Source of the DNA: Kitasatospora sp. NBC_01287
GTDB lineage: Bacteria; Actinomycetota; Actinomycetes; Streptomycetales; Streptomycetaceae
Direction of reading: 5' to 3'
DNA length: 64,000 nucleotides
Assembly (NCBI RefSeq): GCF_026340565.1
Contig: NZ_JAPEPB010000001.1
Span: forward strand, 5,618,501 to 5,682,500
Position numbers and translations under genes: made by a program. The notes under the pieces are model-generated. The model did no database searches and was not told the DNA's origin. It was given only the letters and a program-made list of their open reading frames with translations. Shown piece by piece: positions 23,347-31,557 of the stretch; the first letter of the stretch is position 1, and each line of letters starts with the position of its first letter.

Positions 23347-25146
23347 TCACTGCTGCCAGGTGTCGTTCAGCGTGCCGCCCGAAGTGCCGCTGCCGGCGCT
23401 GTGGTTGCCGCCGTTCTCCCAGGTGACGTTCCCCGACGAGTCCTTGATCAGGTACTTGTACTGGAAGGCGGTGTTCGCCGGCAGGCTGACCGTGCCGCCC
23501 CAGACCGGGTAGTTGGCCGAGGAGAGCGGGATCGCCGCGCTCGGGTTCCAGCTGCCGAGCGCCGGGATCGAGCCGACCACGTAGACGTTCTGGCCCCAGC
23601 TGGTGGTCCTGGTCTCGTTGAAGGTCTCGCCGACCGTGCCGCCGACCGGCGCGGTCGGGTAGAGCGCCACCGCGTCACCGGCGTTCACCGTCACGGTGGC
23701 CTGACCGGTGGCGTTCACCGCCACGGTGGGCCCGCTGCAGCCGCCGCCGGCGCTGGGGGTGCCGTGGATGATGTCGCAGTACGTCCCGGCCGGCAGCCCG
23801 GTGGTGAAGGTCTGGGTCACCGCGCTGGTGCCGTTGTTGATCGAGATCCAGGCCGCGTTGCCCCGGCTGAACGCGATCGCGTTGCCGCCGTTGTCCCACC
23901 AGTTGGCCACCGGCTTGCCCTGGGCGGCGTTGTGCCAGGCCACCATGGCGGCGATGCCCTGGTTGCGGTCGGTGCAGATCCAGGCGCCCGAGGAGCAGTC
24001 GGTCGCGGTCACGTAGCCGTTCTGGTCGGCCGGCGGGGACTGGTCGCTGGTGCTGAAGTCGAAGCCGGAGTAGACCTGCGGGGTGCCGTAGCCCCAGGCG
24101 AGTTCGAAGAGGGTGGCCAGCGTGTACTTGCTGCCGTCCTTGTAGCTCAGCGTCTGGCCGCTGCGCTCGGTGTCGTGGTTGGCCACCATCACCGAGGACT
24201 CGGCGCTCGGTTCGATGCCCCAGCTCTGGCCGAAGGTCTTGAGGTTGGCGATGCTGCCCTCGAACTGGCTCTTCAGGTCGTAGGCGTAGGTGAACTCGAT
24301 CACGCTGCCGTTGCCCTCGAAGGCGGCGGGCGCCAACTGGCCGCTGCTGCCGGGTATCACCTCCTGGTAGACGTAGGGCCGCGAGCCGGTCCAGCTGGTG
24401 TTGTTCACCCGGCCCAGGATGTTGGCCATGTCGGCCTGCGCGATGTGCTTGGCCGCGTCCATCCGGAACCCGTCGACGCCGTAGCCGACCAGCTTGTTGA
24501 GGTAGCCGGCCAGCTCGGCGCGCACGTCGTCCCGCTCGGTGGCCAGGTCGGAGAGCGAGGAGAGGTCGCAGTCCTGCACCTGCGTGACGTTGTTCCAGTC
24601 GGAGATGCTCATGTCCGCGTTGGGGCACGGCGGCGAGAAGTGGAAGTCCGAGCTGGTGTACCCGGCGCTGCCGTAGCTGAACGTCGCCGGGTTGAAGCTC
24701 GCGCCGCCGTAGGAGTCGGTGCTGGTCTGGTTGGCGCCGGCGGTGTGGTTCAGCACGGCGTCGGCGTAGACCTTGACGCCCGCGTTGTGGCAGGCCGTCA
24801 CCATCTGGGCGAACTGGGCCTCGGTGCCCATCCGGCTGTTCAGGTCGTAGGCCACCGGCTGGTAGACGTCCCACCAGGCGTGCGTACTGCCCGCTAGGCG
24901 GATCGAGTCCTCGGGCGGGGCCACCTGGACGGCGCCGTAGCCCTTGGGGCCCAGTACGGTGGTGCACTCGTTGGCCACCGAGGGCCAGTTCCACTCGAAG
25001 AGGTTGGCGATCACGTCGCCGCCGTCGGGTGCGGTGGCGGCGTGCGCGGCGCCCTGCAAGGTCAGCGGCAGCAGCGCGCCGGCCATCAGGGTGGCCGCGG
25101 TGAAGGCCGCGGCTCGGCTGGTCCGGTCTCGTCGGAGCAGGCTCAT
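23347..25146 (-). CDS. Secreted alpha-amylase with C-terminal CBM20
   Basis: A 599-residue GH13 alpha-amylase that hydrolyses internal alpha-1,4 bonds of starch. Signal peptide to about residue 36 (ending AHA-A). Catalytic residues: nucleophile D230 (GFRMDAAKH), acid/base E262 (YQEVI) and D325 (VANHDTER); region I ADAVLNH at 128-134. The last ~100 residues are a CBM20 starch-binding domain (VYVVGSIPALGSWNPSAAIP, FQYKYLIKDSSGNVTWENGG). ATG 25146 follows GGGAG. A maltose-regulator-like operator lies upstream. Confidence 0.94.
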   Translation of the reverse strand: MSLLRRDRTSRAAAFTAATLMAGALLPLTLQGAAHAATAPDGGDVIANLFEWNWPSVANECTTVLGPKGYGAVQVAPPEDSIRLAGSTHAWWDVYQPVAYDLNSRMGTEAQFAQMVTACHNAGVKVYADAVLNHTAGANQTSTDSYGGASFNPATFSYGSAGYTSSDFHFSPPCPNADMSISDWNNVTQVQDCDLSSLSDLATERDDVRAELAGYLNKLVGYGVDGFRMDAAKHIAQADMANILGRVNNTSWTGSRPYVYQEVIPGSSGQLAPAAFEGNGSVIEFTYAYDLKSQFEGSIANLKTFGQSWGIEPSAESSVMVANHDTERSGQTLSYKDGSKYTLATLFELAWGYGTPQVYSGFDFSTSDQSPPADQNGYVTATDCSSGAWICTDRNQGIAAMVAWHNAAQGKPVANWWDNGGNAIAFSRGNAAWISINNGTSAVTQTFTTGLPAGTYCDIIHGTPSAGGGCSGPTVAVNATGQATVTVNAGDAVALYPTAPVGGTVGETFNETRTTSWGQNVYVVGSIPALGSWNPSAAIPLSSANYPVWGGTVSLPANTAFQYKYLIKDSSGNVTWENGGNHSAGSGTSGGTLNDTWQQ

Positions 25147-25542
25147 GGGCAGGACTCCCGTAGGGGTGGGCCGTCCCGCCGAGGACCGGCGGCGCAGGCT
25201 GTGGGGCTGCGCCGCCGGGAGTGGGGCTCGGCGGGACGGGGAACCGGGATGGGGTGTGGACGCGGGCCGGTGACGGCTGGCAAGGCCGTCCGGGGCACCG
25301 CGCGCTAGACCATCCCGCCCGTGCGAGGGCGTCGTCAAGGCCCCGGCAAGTAATTGCTGAAACTTTCGGCAAATTGTTGCCGACCGGCGATCGACCGGCG
25401 ATCGTCCGGCGCCCAGCCGCCGATCGGCCGCCGGGCGGACGGCGACCGGCCGACGGCCGGGACGGCAGCTGCGCAGGTCGCGGCCTAAAAGTGACATGTG
25501 CGACCCAGGGGGCAGGCGGTCCGATGGGGCAGAATCGTCCCC
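25147..25542. other. Divergent regulatory region of the amylase gene
   Basis: A 396-bp gap between the amylase start and the PH-domain gene. It holds an AT-rich block (25341-25383) with the amylase operator, then a GC-rich stretch with doubled ACCGGCGATCG (about 25384-25405) and CCGG-rich repeats. No gene seen. Confidence 0.7.
25354..25372. promoter_or_regulatory. LacI/MalR-type operator upstream of the amylase
   Basis: TTGCTGAAACTTTCGGCAA is a 19-bp dyad of the form TTGCnGAAAnTTTCnGCAA with a central GAAA-n-TTTC, broken only at its n positions. LacI-family maltose regulators of actinomycetes bind similar sites in front of amylase genes, giving maltose induction and glucose repression. Confidence 0.55.
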
Positions 25543-26223
25543 ATGACCGATTCCGCCGGCACGCCCGACCCGGGTCCTGCCGCTCCCGCCGACGGGCCGA
25601 AGTACGCCGATCACGTCTTCCGCTCGACCCCCGGCATCGTCTCCGGCGTCCTGCTGCTCGCCGTCGCCGGCTGGCTGATCGTCGACGCCATGCTGAACAG
25701 CAGCGGCAAGACCCCCTGGATCGCGCTGGCCTGCGCCCCGGTCTTCGCCTTCCCGGTGATCGCCTACACCCTGCGCCCGTCGGTCTCGGCCGGCCTGGAC
25801 AGGCTGGTGGTGCGCAACCCGCTGCGCACCGTCGTGGTGCCGTGGGCCGAGGTGGAGGAGCTGCGCGCGGGCTACTCCGTCGAGGTGCTGGCCGACGGCA
25901 AGTCGTACCAGATGTGGGCGGTGCCGGTCTCGCTGCGCCAGCGCAACAAGGCGAACCGGATGGCGGCCCGCGGCGCCGTCACCGAGGACCCGCGGGCGCC
26001 GCGGCTCAACCCCTTCACCCGGCCCACCCGCAACACGGTGCCGGGCGCTCCGGACTCCAACCGTGCCTGGTCGGACCAGGTGGTCGACGTGCTGCGCGAG
26101 CAGGGGCGGACCAACGCGGTGCGCCCCACCGCGAAGGGCGAGATCACGGTCAGCTGGTGCTGGTGGGTGATCGTGCCGACGCTGGTCGGGGCGGCGGTGC
26201 TGGCGGCGCTGGTCGCCGCCTGA
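25543..26223 (+). CDS. PH-domain membrane protein
   Basis: A 226-residue protein with two N-terminal membrane segments (STPGIVSGVLLLAVAGWLIV and WIALACAPVFAFPVIAYTL), a bacterial PH-like domain (LDRLVVRNPLRTVVVPWAEVEELRAG) and a C-terminal membrane segment. Conserved in Streptomyces next to the phosphosugar mutase; function unknown. ATG 25543. Confidence 0.8.
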   Translation: MTDSAGTPDPGPAAPADGPKYADHVFRSTPGIVSGVLLLAVAGWLIVDAMLNSSGKTPWIALACAPVFAFPVIAYTLRPSVSAGLDRLVVRNPLRTVVVPWAEVEELRAGYSVEVLADGKSYQMWAVPVSLRQRNKANRMAARGAVTEDPRAPRLNPFTRPTRNTVPGAPDSNRAWSDQVVDVLREQGRTNAVRPTAKGEITVSWCWWVIVPTLVGAAVLAALVAA

Positions 26224-26271
26224 GAGCCCGAGAGCCCGAGGCCCGGCCCCTGCCCGGTGCCCCGCCCCCGT

Positions 26272-26313
26272 GCGAAGGGCCCGCGACCACCACCGTGGTC
26301 GCGGGCCCTTCGC
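26272..26313. terminator. Bidirectional terminator between convergent genes
   Basis: A perfect 19-bp stem with loop CACC (26291-26294); the arms include GAAGGGCCCGCGACCAC and its complement. Lies between the PH-domain gene and the phosphosugar mutase. Confidence 0.88.
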
Positions 26314-26367
26314 CTGCTCCGCCGCCGGTGCGGCCCCGGAGCGGCCCCCGGTGCGGCCCTGGAGCGG

Positions 26368-28080
26368 TCAGATCCCGGCGGCCGCCGCCAGGTCCCGCTT
26401 CAGGGCGGCCAGCAGCTCGGCGGCCCGCACCCGGGTCACCGCCAGCGCGTCGGCCGAGCCCACCGGCAGCACGACCTCCAGGTAGCACTTGAGCTTCGGC
26501 TCGGTTCCGGAGGGCCGCACCACGATCCGCGCCGAGCGCACCGCGGGCCCGGCCAGGTAGTACCGCAGGCCGTCGGTCGGCGGCAGCTCGGCCGAGCCCG
26601 CCGCCAGGTCGTCCGCCCGCTCGACGCGCAGCCCGGCCAGCTCGGCCGGCGGCCGCTCGCGCAGCCTGCGCATCGCCGCGGTGATCAGCGACAGGTCCTC
26701 GACCCGCGCCGAGAGCTGGTCGGTGGCGTGCAGGCCGTGGGTGAGCGCCAGCTCGTCCAGCAGGTCGGTCAGGCTCCGCCCGGCGCGCTTGAGCGAGGCG
26801 GCCAGCTCGGCGATCAGCAGGGCGGCGGTGATGCCGTCCTTGTCCCGCACGCCGTCCGGGTCGACGCAGTAGCCGAGCGCCTCCTCGTAGCCGTAGCGCA
26901 GGCCCTTGGCACGGGAGAGCCACTTGAAGCCGGTCAGCGTCTCCTCGTAGTCCAGGCCCGCGGCCTCGGCGATCCGGCCGAGCAGGGTGGCGGAGACGAT
27001 GGTGGTGGCGAAGGTGCCGGTGGCGCCCTTGGCGACCAGCGCCGCGCCCAGCAGCGCGCCGACCTCGTCGCCGCGCAGCATCCGCCAGCCGGCGGCGGCG
27101 GTGGCGTCCGGCACGGCCACCGCGCAGCGGTCCGCGTCCGGGTCGTTGGCGATCACCAGGTCGGGGGCGTGCTCGGCGGCGGTGGCGAAGGCCAGGTCCA
27201 TCGCGCCCGGCTCCTCCGGGTTGGGGAACGCGACGGTCGGGAACTGAGGGTCCGGCTCGGCCTGGGCGGCGACCACGGTCGGGGCCGGGAAGCCGGCCTG
27301 CTTGAAGGCCGCCAGCAAGGTGTCGCGGCCGACGCCGTGCATCGGGGTGTAGACCACCTCCAGCTCCCGGGGTCCGTCCTGCTCGACCACGGTGACGGCG
27401 CGGGCCAGGTAGGCGTCGAGCACGTCCTCGCCCAGCACCTGCCAGCCGTCGGTGGCCAGCGGGACGTCGTGCAGCGAGGCCACCGCGTCGATCTCGGCGG
27501 CGATCTCGGCGTCCGCGGGCGGCACGATCTGCGAGCCGTCGCCGAGGTAGACCTTGTAGCCGTTGTCCTGCGGCGGGTTGTGGCTGGCCGTCACCATCAC
27601 GCCGGCCGCCGCGCCCAGGTGGCGGATCGCGAAGGCGAGCACCGGGGTGGGCAGCGGGCCGGGCAGCAGCGCGGCGCGCAGGCCTGCGCCGACCATCACG
27701 GCGGCGGTGTCGCGGGCGAAGTCGAAGGACTTGTGGCGGGCGTCGTAGCCGACCACCACCAGGTCGCCGGCCCCGGCCGCGCGGACGTGGGCGGCCAGGC
27801 CCGCGGCGGCCCGGATGACGACCGCGCGGTTCATCCGCATCGGGCCCGCGCCGAGCTCGCCGCGCAGCCCGGCGGTGCCGAACTGGAGGCGGTCGGCGAA
27901 CCGCTCGGCCAGCTCGGTCAACCCGGCGGGCGCCTCCGCGCCGGCCTCCGCGCCGACCGCTGCGCCGGCCTCCGCGCTGGCCAGCAGGGCGGCCAGCTCC
28001 TCGCGGGTCTCGGCGTCGGGGTCCTCGGCCAGCCACTGGCGGGCGCGGGCGAGGAGGTCGGTGGTGCTTTCCTGAGCCAT
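26368..28080 (-). CDS. Phosphohexo/pentomutase of the PGM/PMM superfamily
   Basis: A 570-residue alpha-D-phosphohexomutase-superfamily enzyme. The phosphoserine is S166 in VTASHNPPQDNGYK, Mg-binding loop DPDADR at 313-318, sugar loop GEE-like EEALG, and phosphate loop RPSGTEPKLK near the C terminus. Usually annotated phosphomannomutase, but it follows purine nucleoside phosphorylase and lies near deoC, so a phosphopentomutase role, (deoxy)ribose 1-phosphate to 5-phosphate, is the better reading of the context (inference). No DeoB-type phosphopentomutase appears in the window. Confidence 0.88.
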   Translation of the reverse strand: MAQESTTDLLARARQWLAEDPDAETREELAALLASAEAGAAVGAEAGAEAPAGLTELAERFADRLQFGTAGLRGELGAGPMRMNRAVVIRAAAGLAAHVRAAGAGDLVVVGYDARHKSFDFARDTAAVMVGAGLRAALLPGPLPTPVLAFAIRHLGAAAGVMVTASHNPPQDNGYKVYLGDGSQIVPPADAEIAAEIDAVASLHDVPLATDGWQVLGEDVLDAYLARAVTVVEQDGPRELEVVYTPMHGVGRDTLLAAFKQAGFPAPTVVAAQAEPDPQFPTVAFPNPEEPGAMDLAFATAAEHAPDLVIANDPDADRCAVAVPDATAAAGWRMLRGDEVGALLGAALVAKGATGTFATTIVSATLLGRIAEAAGLDYEETLTGFKWLSRAKGLRYGYEEALGYCVDPDGVRDKDGITAALLIAELAASLKRAGRSLTDLLDELALTHGLHATDQLSARVEDLSLITAAMRRLRERPPAELAGLRVERADDLAAGSAELPPTDGLRYYLAGPAVRSARIVVRPSGTEPKLKCYLEVVLPVGSADALAVTRVRAAELLAALKRDLAAAAGI

Positions 28081-28154
28081 GGGTCGCCTACTCCGGTATC
28101 CGGTGGGGATCGTTGGGGACGCCGTGGGGGCGGACGTCGGGGGAATCTTCGGGC

Positions 28155-28200
28155 GGTGGGGAGCTGTGGGGAGCTGTGGGGAGCTGTGGGGAGCTGTGCC
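28155..28200. repeat. Decanucleotide repeat (GGGGAGCTGT)4
   Basis: Four copies of GGGGAGCTGT in tandem (last base pair pattern differs slightly at the end), lying just upstream of the phosphosugar mutase gene. The period of ten base pairs matches one DNA helical turn. Confidence 0.85.
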
Positions 28201-28286
28201 GAGCGGCCGCGGGGGAGGCTCCCGCGGGAAAGGGAACGGCCCGGGCGCCCCTTCTTAGCAGCGGGGGAGCGCCCGGGCCGGGCTCA

Positions 28287-28320
28287 GGGCCCCGTCCGGT
28301 GGTGTCGACCGGGCGGGGCC
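28287..28320 (-). terminator. Terminator downstream of purine nucleoside phosphorylase
   Basis: GGCCCCGTCCGGT pairs with ACCGGGCGGGGCC (one G-T pair) around GGTGTCG. A second GC hairpin with 12-bp arms lies at 28237-28280. Together they suggest the mutase gene has its own promoter or receives limited read-through. Confidence 0.6.
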
Positions 28321-28336
28321 TGGCGGGCGGGCGGCG

Positions 28337-29170
28337 TCAGATCCGCTCCATGACCTTCGCCAGCAGGGTGCCCATCCGCTCGGCGGAGGCCTTGCCGGCC
28401 TCCAGTACCTCGGCGTGGTTCAGCGGCTCGCCGGTGATGCCGGCGGCCAGGTTGGTGACCAGCGAGATGCCCAGCACCTCGCTGCCGGCCTCGCGGGCGG
28501 CGATCGCCTCCAGCGTGGTGGACATGCCCACCAGCTCGCCGCCGATCACCCGGGCCATCCGCACCTCGGCCGGGGTCTCGTAGTGCGGGCCGCGGAACTG
28601 CACGTAGACGGCCTCGTCCAGGCTCGGGTCCACCTCGCGGCAGAGCTCGCGCAGCCGCTTGGAGTAGAGGTCGGTGAGGTCGACGAAGTTGGCGCCGACG
28701 ATCGGGGAGTCCGCGGTCAGGTTGATGTGGTCGCTGATCAGCACCGGCTGGCCGGGCACCCAGCCCTCCCGCAGGCCGCCGCAGCCGTTGGTCAGCACGA
28801 TGGTCCCGCAGCCCGCCGCGGCGGCGGTGCGCACGCCGTGCACCACGGTCGCCACGCCGTGGCCCTCGTAGTAGTGGTTGCGGCCCAGGAAGATCAGGGC
28901 GCGCTTGTCGCCTATCTTCACCGAGCGGATCTTGCCGGCGTGGCCGGCGACGGCGGGGGCGGGGAAGCCCGGGAGCTCCGTGATCGGGAACTCGGCGTTC
29001 CCTTCGTCACGGGGATCGCCCAGGGCGTCCGCGGCCGGCACCCAGCCCGACCCCATCACCAGGGCGACGTCGTGCTGCTCGACACCGGTCAGCTCGCGCA
29101 GGCGGGCAGCGGCGGCCTGAGCGGCGGCGTAGGGGTCGGCGGACACGGCGGTCTGAGGAGAAGCGTTCAC
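28337..29170 (-). CDS. Purine nucleoside phosphorylase
   Basis: A 277-residue phosphorylase splitting purine (deoxy)nucleosides into base and (deoxy)ribose 1-phosphate. Family features: phosphate-binding VALVMGSGW, GRNHYYEGHG, NGCGGL and the base-binding FVDLTDLYS. It accepts inosine produced by adenosine deaminase; its sugar phosphate would pass through the mutase to deoC. GTG 29170 (VNASPQTAV) stands seven bases after a -10 TATCCT, so it is leaderless; an upstream in-frame start at 29257 would include the operator. Confidence 0.92.
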   Translation of the reverse strand: MNASPQTAVSADPYAAAQAAAARLRELTGVEQHDVALVMGSGWVPAADALGDPRDEGNAEFPITELPGFPAPAVAGHAGKIRSVKIGDKRALIFLGRNHYYEGHGVATVVHGVRTAAAAGCGTIVLTNGCGGLREGWVPGQPVLISDHINLTADSPIVGANFVDLTDLYSKRLRELCREVDPSLDEAVYVQFRGPHYETPAEVRMARVIGGELVGMSTTLEAIAAREAGSEVLGISLVTNLAAGITGEPLNHAEVLEAGKASAERMGTLLAKVMERI

Positions 29171-29177
29171 ACGGCTG

Positions 29178-29207
29178 AGGATAGTCAACAAATCCCTACG
29201 CGCGTAG
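29178..29207 (-). promoter_or_regulatory. Nucleoside phosphorylase promoter with regulon operator
   Basis: On the minus strand: palindrome CTACGCGCGTAG (29196-29207), 12 bases, -10 TATCCT (29178-29183), 7 bases, GTG 29170. The operator is identical to those of add and deoC. Confidence 0.68.
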
Positions 29208-29377
29208 AACCAGCCCGGCGCGCTGTCCGGATCGTTACCAGGTTGACCTGAAAACACTGGCCGCGGCCGGTTCGCCGGGCCCCGTTTCGGAGGATCCGCC
29301 AGTGGCCGGCGGGCTTTACCCCGGCATGGCGTTCGGCCGGGCCCGCCGCGCGCCCGCGGTACGGCCGCCGCGCGGCC

Positions 29378-29815
29378 TCAGCAGGGTCGGCGGCGCAGGT
29401 CCAGCACGTAGTCATGGGGCGCGCCGGCGCTCTCCGCGGCGTCCGCGATCAGGCCGAGGTAGCGCGCGGCCGGCAGCCCGCCCTCGTAGTCGTTCAGCAC
29501 GTAGGTCCAGACCGGGACGTCCCCGTCCAGCGTGTGCGCGCGCAGCCGTACCTTGCGGTAGATGCCCAGCTGCAGGCCCTCCCAGCGGTCCAGGCCGTCC
29601 TCGTCCATCGGCGACACGTCGTAGAGCGAGACGAAGACCTGGTCCTTCTCGTCCTCCACCACGGTGGCCAGTGAGCCCTCCCAGCCGAGCTGCTCGCCGC
29701 CGAAGGTCAGCCGCCAGCCGTCCAGCCAGCCGGTGCCGCGCAGGGGGGAGTGCGGCGCGCGGCGGCTCATCTGCCGGGCGTCGAGGTTCGTGGCGTACGC
29801 GGCGTAGAGCGACAT
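29378..29815 (-). CDS. Gamma-glutamylcyclotransferase-fold protein
   Basis: A 145-residue protein with the AIG2/GGCT-like start LYAAYATNLD (the YGSNL motif variant) and core GWEGSLATVVEDEKDQVFV. Such proteins act as gamma-glutamyl cyclotransferases on small gamma-glutamyl compounds, but function in Streptomyces is untested. ATG 29815. Its promoter region faces the LpdA-like gene. Confidence 0.75.
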   Translation of the reverse strand: MSLYAAYATNLDARQMSRRAPHSPLRGTGWLDGWRLTFGGEQLGWEGSLATVVEDEKDQVFVSLYDVSPMDEDGLDRWEGLQLGIYRKVRLRAHTLDGDVPVWTYVLNDYEGGLPAARYLGLIADAAESAGAPHDYVLDLRRRPC

Positions 29816-29949
29816 GGGCGTCAGCCTACGGGAGTTGGCGAACGGATCAAGGGCGGGGCGGCCGGGCCGCCACCGCGGCCCTTCGGTGATGCGCACAAAT
29901 CAACGGGCCGGTGCTCGCTTCGAACTCGGTGTGCGGGACAATGGTGCAC

Positions 29950-31395
29950 GTGACTCGGATCGTGATCATCGGTGGCGGACCCGGCGGATACGAGGCGGCC
30001 CTGGTGGCGGCCCAGCTCGGCGCGGAGGTGACCGTCGTCGACCGCGACGGACTGGGCGGGGCGGCGGTGCTGACGGACTGCGTGCCGTCCAAGACGCTGA
30101 TCGCGACGGCCGAGGTGATGACCGGCTTCGACGCCTCCTACCAGGAGCTCGGCATCACGCTCGCCTGCGACCGGCCGAACGGCGAGGGCGGCGAGCGGGC
30201 GATCAGCGTCGACCTCGGCAAGGTCAACCGGCGCGTCAAGCGGCTGGCGATCGCCCAGTCGCACGACATCACCCAGTCCGTCACCCGGGCCGGCGTCACC
30301 GTGCTGCGCGGTACAGGGCGGCTCGGCGCCGGCGGCCAGGCGGCGGACGGCTCGCGCGAGGTGATCGTGCGGGCCGCCGACGGCAGCACCCAGTCGGTGC
30401 GCGCCGACGCGGTGCTGATCGCCAGCGGCGTGCACCCGCGCGAGGCGCCGGACGCGCTCCCGGACGGCGAGCGGATCCTGAACTGGAAGCAGGTCTACGA
30501 CCTGGAGGAGCTGCCCCGCGAGCTGATCGTGGTCGGCTCCGGTGTCACCGGCGCCGAGTTCGCCGGCGCCTACCAGGCGCTCGGCTCCAAGGTCACCCTG
30601 GTCTCCAGCCGCGACCGGGTGCTGCCGGGCGAGGACCCGGACGCCGCCGAGGTGCTGGAGGACGTCTTCCGCCGCCGCGGCATGAACGTGATGAGCCGGC
30701 TGCGGGCCGAGAGCGCCAAGCGGGTGGGCGACCGGGTGGAGGTCACCCTCTCGGACGGCCGGGTGATCAGTGGCACGCACTGCCTGATCGCGATCGGCGC
30801 GATCCCCAACACCGCGGACATGGGGCTGGAGGAGGCCGGGGTCAAGCTCAACGACTGGGGCCAGATCGTGGTGGACCGGGTCTCGCGCACCAGCGCCCCC
30901 GGCGTCTACGCGGCCGGCGACTGCACCGGCGTCTTCATGCTCGCCTCGGTCGCCGCGATGCAGGGCCGGATCGCGATGTACCACGCGCTGGGCGACGCGG
31001 TGCAGCCGCTGAACCTGAAGACCATCGCCTCCAACATCTTCACCGACCCGGAGATCGCCACCGTCGGCTACACCGCCGCCGACGTCTCCTGCGGGAAGAT
31101 GGACGCCGTCGAGATCAAGCTGCCGCTGCGCGGCAACCCGCGGGCCAAGATGCAGGGCATCAGGGACGGCTTCGTCAAGCTCTTCTGCCGCCCGGGCACC
31201 GGCATCGTGGTGGGCGGCGTGGTGGTCGCGCCGCGCGCGAGCGAACTCATTCACTCGATCTCGCTCGCGGTGGACAACAACTTGACGGTCGAGCAGGTGG
31301 CGAGCGCCTTCACGGTCTACCCCTCGCTCTCCGGGTCCACCGCCGAGGCGGCCCGCCAGCTGCACATCCGCAAGCGGGCGGAGAGCGAATCCTGA
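29950..31395 (+). CDS. LpdA-like NAD(P)H:quinone dehydrogenase (flavoprotein)
   Basis: A roughly 481-residue FAD flavoprotein of the disulphide-reductase family: FAD motif IVIIGGGPGGYEAALVA, NAD(P) motif VVGSGVTGAEFA, and GVYAAGDCTG. The redox-active pair C-x4-C is not conserved: the site reads LGGAAVLTDCVPSK, with Ala for the first Cys, and the C-terminal His-Glu pair of lipoamide dehydrogenases is replaced by VYPSLSGS. This is the pattern of M. tuberculosis LpdA (Rv3303c), an NAD(P)H quinone reductase, not a dihydrolipoyl dehydrogenase. GTG 29950 chosen; ATG 29941 also possible. Confidence 0.88.
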   Translation: MTRIVIIGGGPGGYEAALVAAQLGAEVTVVDRDGLGGAAVLTDCVPSKTLIATAEVMTGFDASYQELGITLACDRPNGEGGERAISVDLGKVNRRVKRLAIAQSHDITQSVTRAGVTVLRGTGRLGAGGQAADGSREVIVRAADGSTQSVRADAVLIASGVHPREAPDALPDGERILNWKQVYDLEELPRELIVVGSGVTGAEFAGAYQALGSKVTLVSSRDRVLPGEDPDAAEVLEDVFRRRGMNVMSRLRAESAKRVGDRVEVTLSDGRVISGTHCLIAIGAIPNTADMGLEEAGVKLNDWGQIVVDRVSRTSAPGVYAAGDCTGVFMLASVAAMQGRIAMYHALGDAVQPLNLKTIASNIFTDPEIATVGYTAADVSCGKMDAVEIKLPLRGNPRAKMQGIRDGFVKLFCRPGTGIVVGGVVVAPRASELIHSISLAVDNNLTVEQVASAFTVYPSLSGSTAEAARQLHIRKRAESES

Positions 31396-31557
31396 GGGCG
31401 TCACCCGAATGCGCGGGCGCTTCGTCCTGACGGCGGAGAGCACGCGGGGGTGCGGCGGCGCGAATTGTACGGTCATGCGCCGCCGTGAGGTGAGTAGTTC
31501 CTGTTACTAGCGGCAAACGCCTGAAAGCGGACGGTCAGGAGGGTTACCGTCGGTTCT

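Noticed and set aside
28084..28100. Possible nucleoside operator before the phosphosugar mutase (CTACTCCGGTAT)
   Set aside because: Four of twelve positions differ from CTACGCGCGTAG, not better than chance in this GC-rich DNA.
26257..28353. 698-codon forward frame opposite the phosphosugar mutase
   Set aside because: Antisense shadow; low-complexity composition, while the minus strand holds all catalytic motifs of the mutase family.
29821..31476. 551-codon minus-strand frame over the LpdA-like gene
   Set aside because: Complement of a well-supported flavoprotein gene; composition typical of a shadow.
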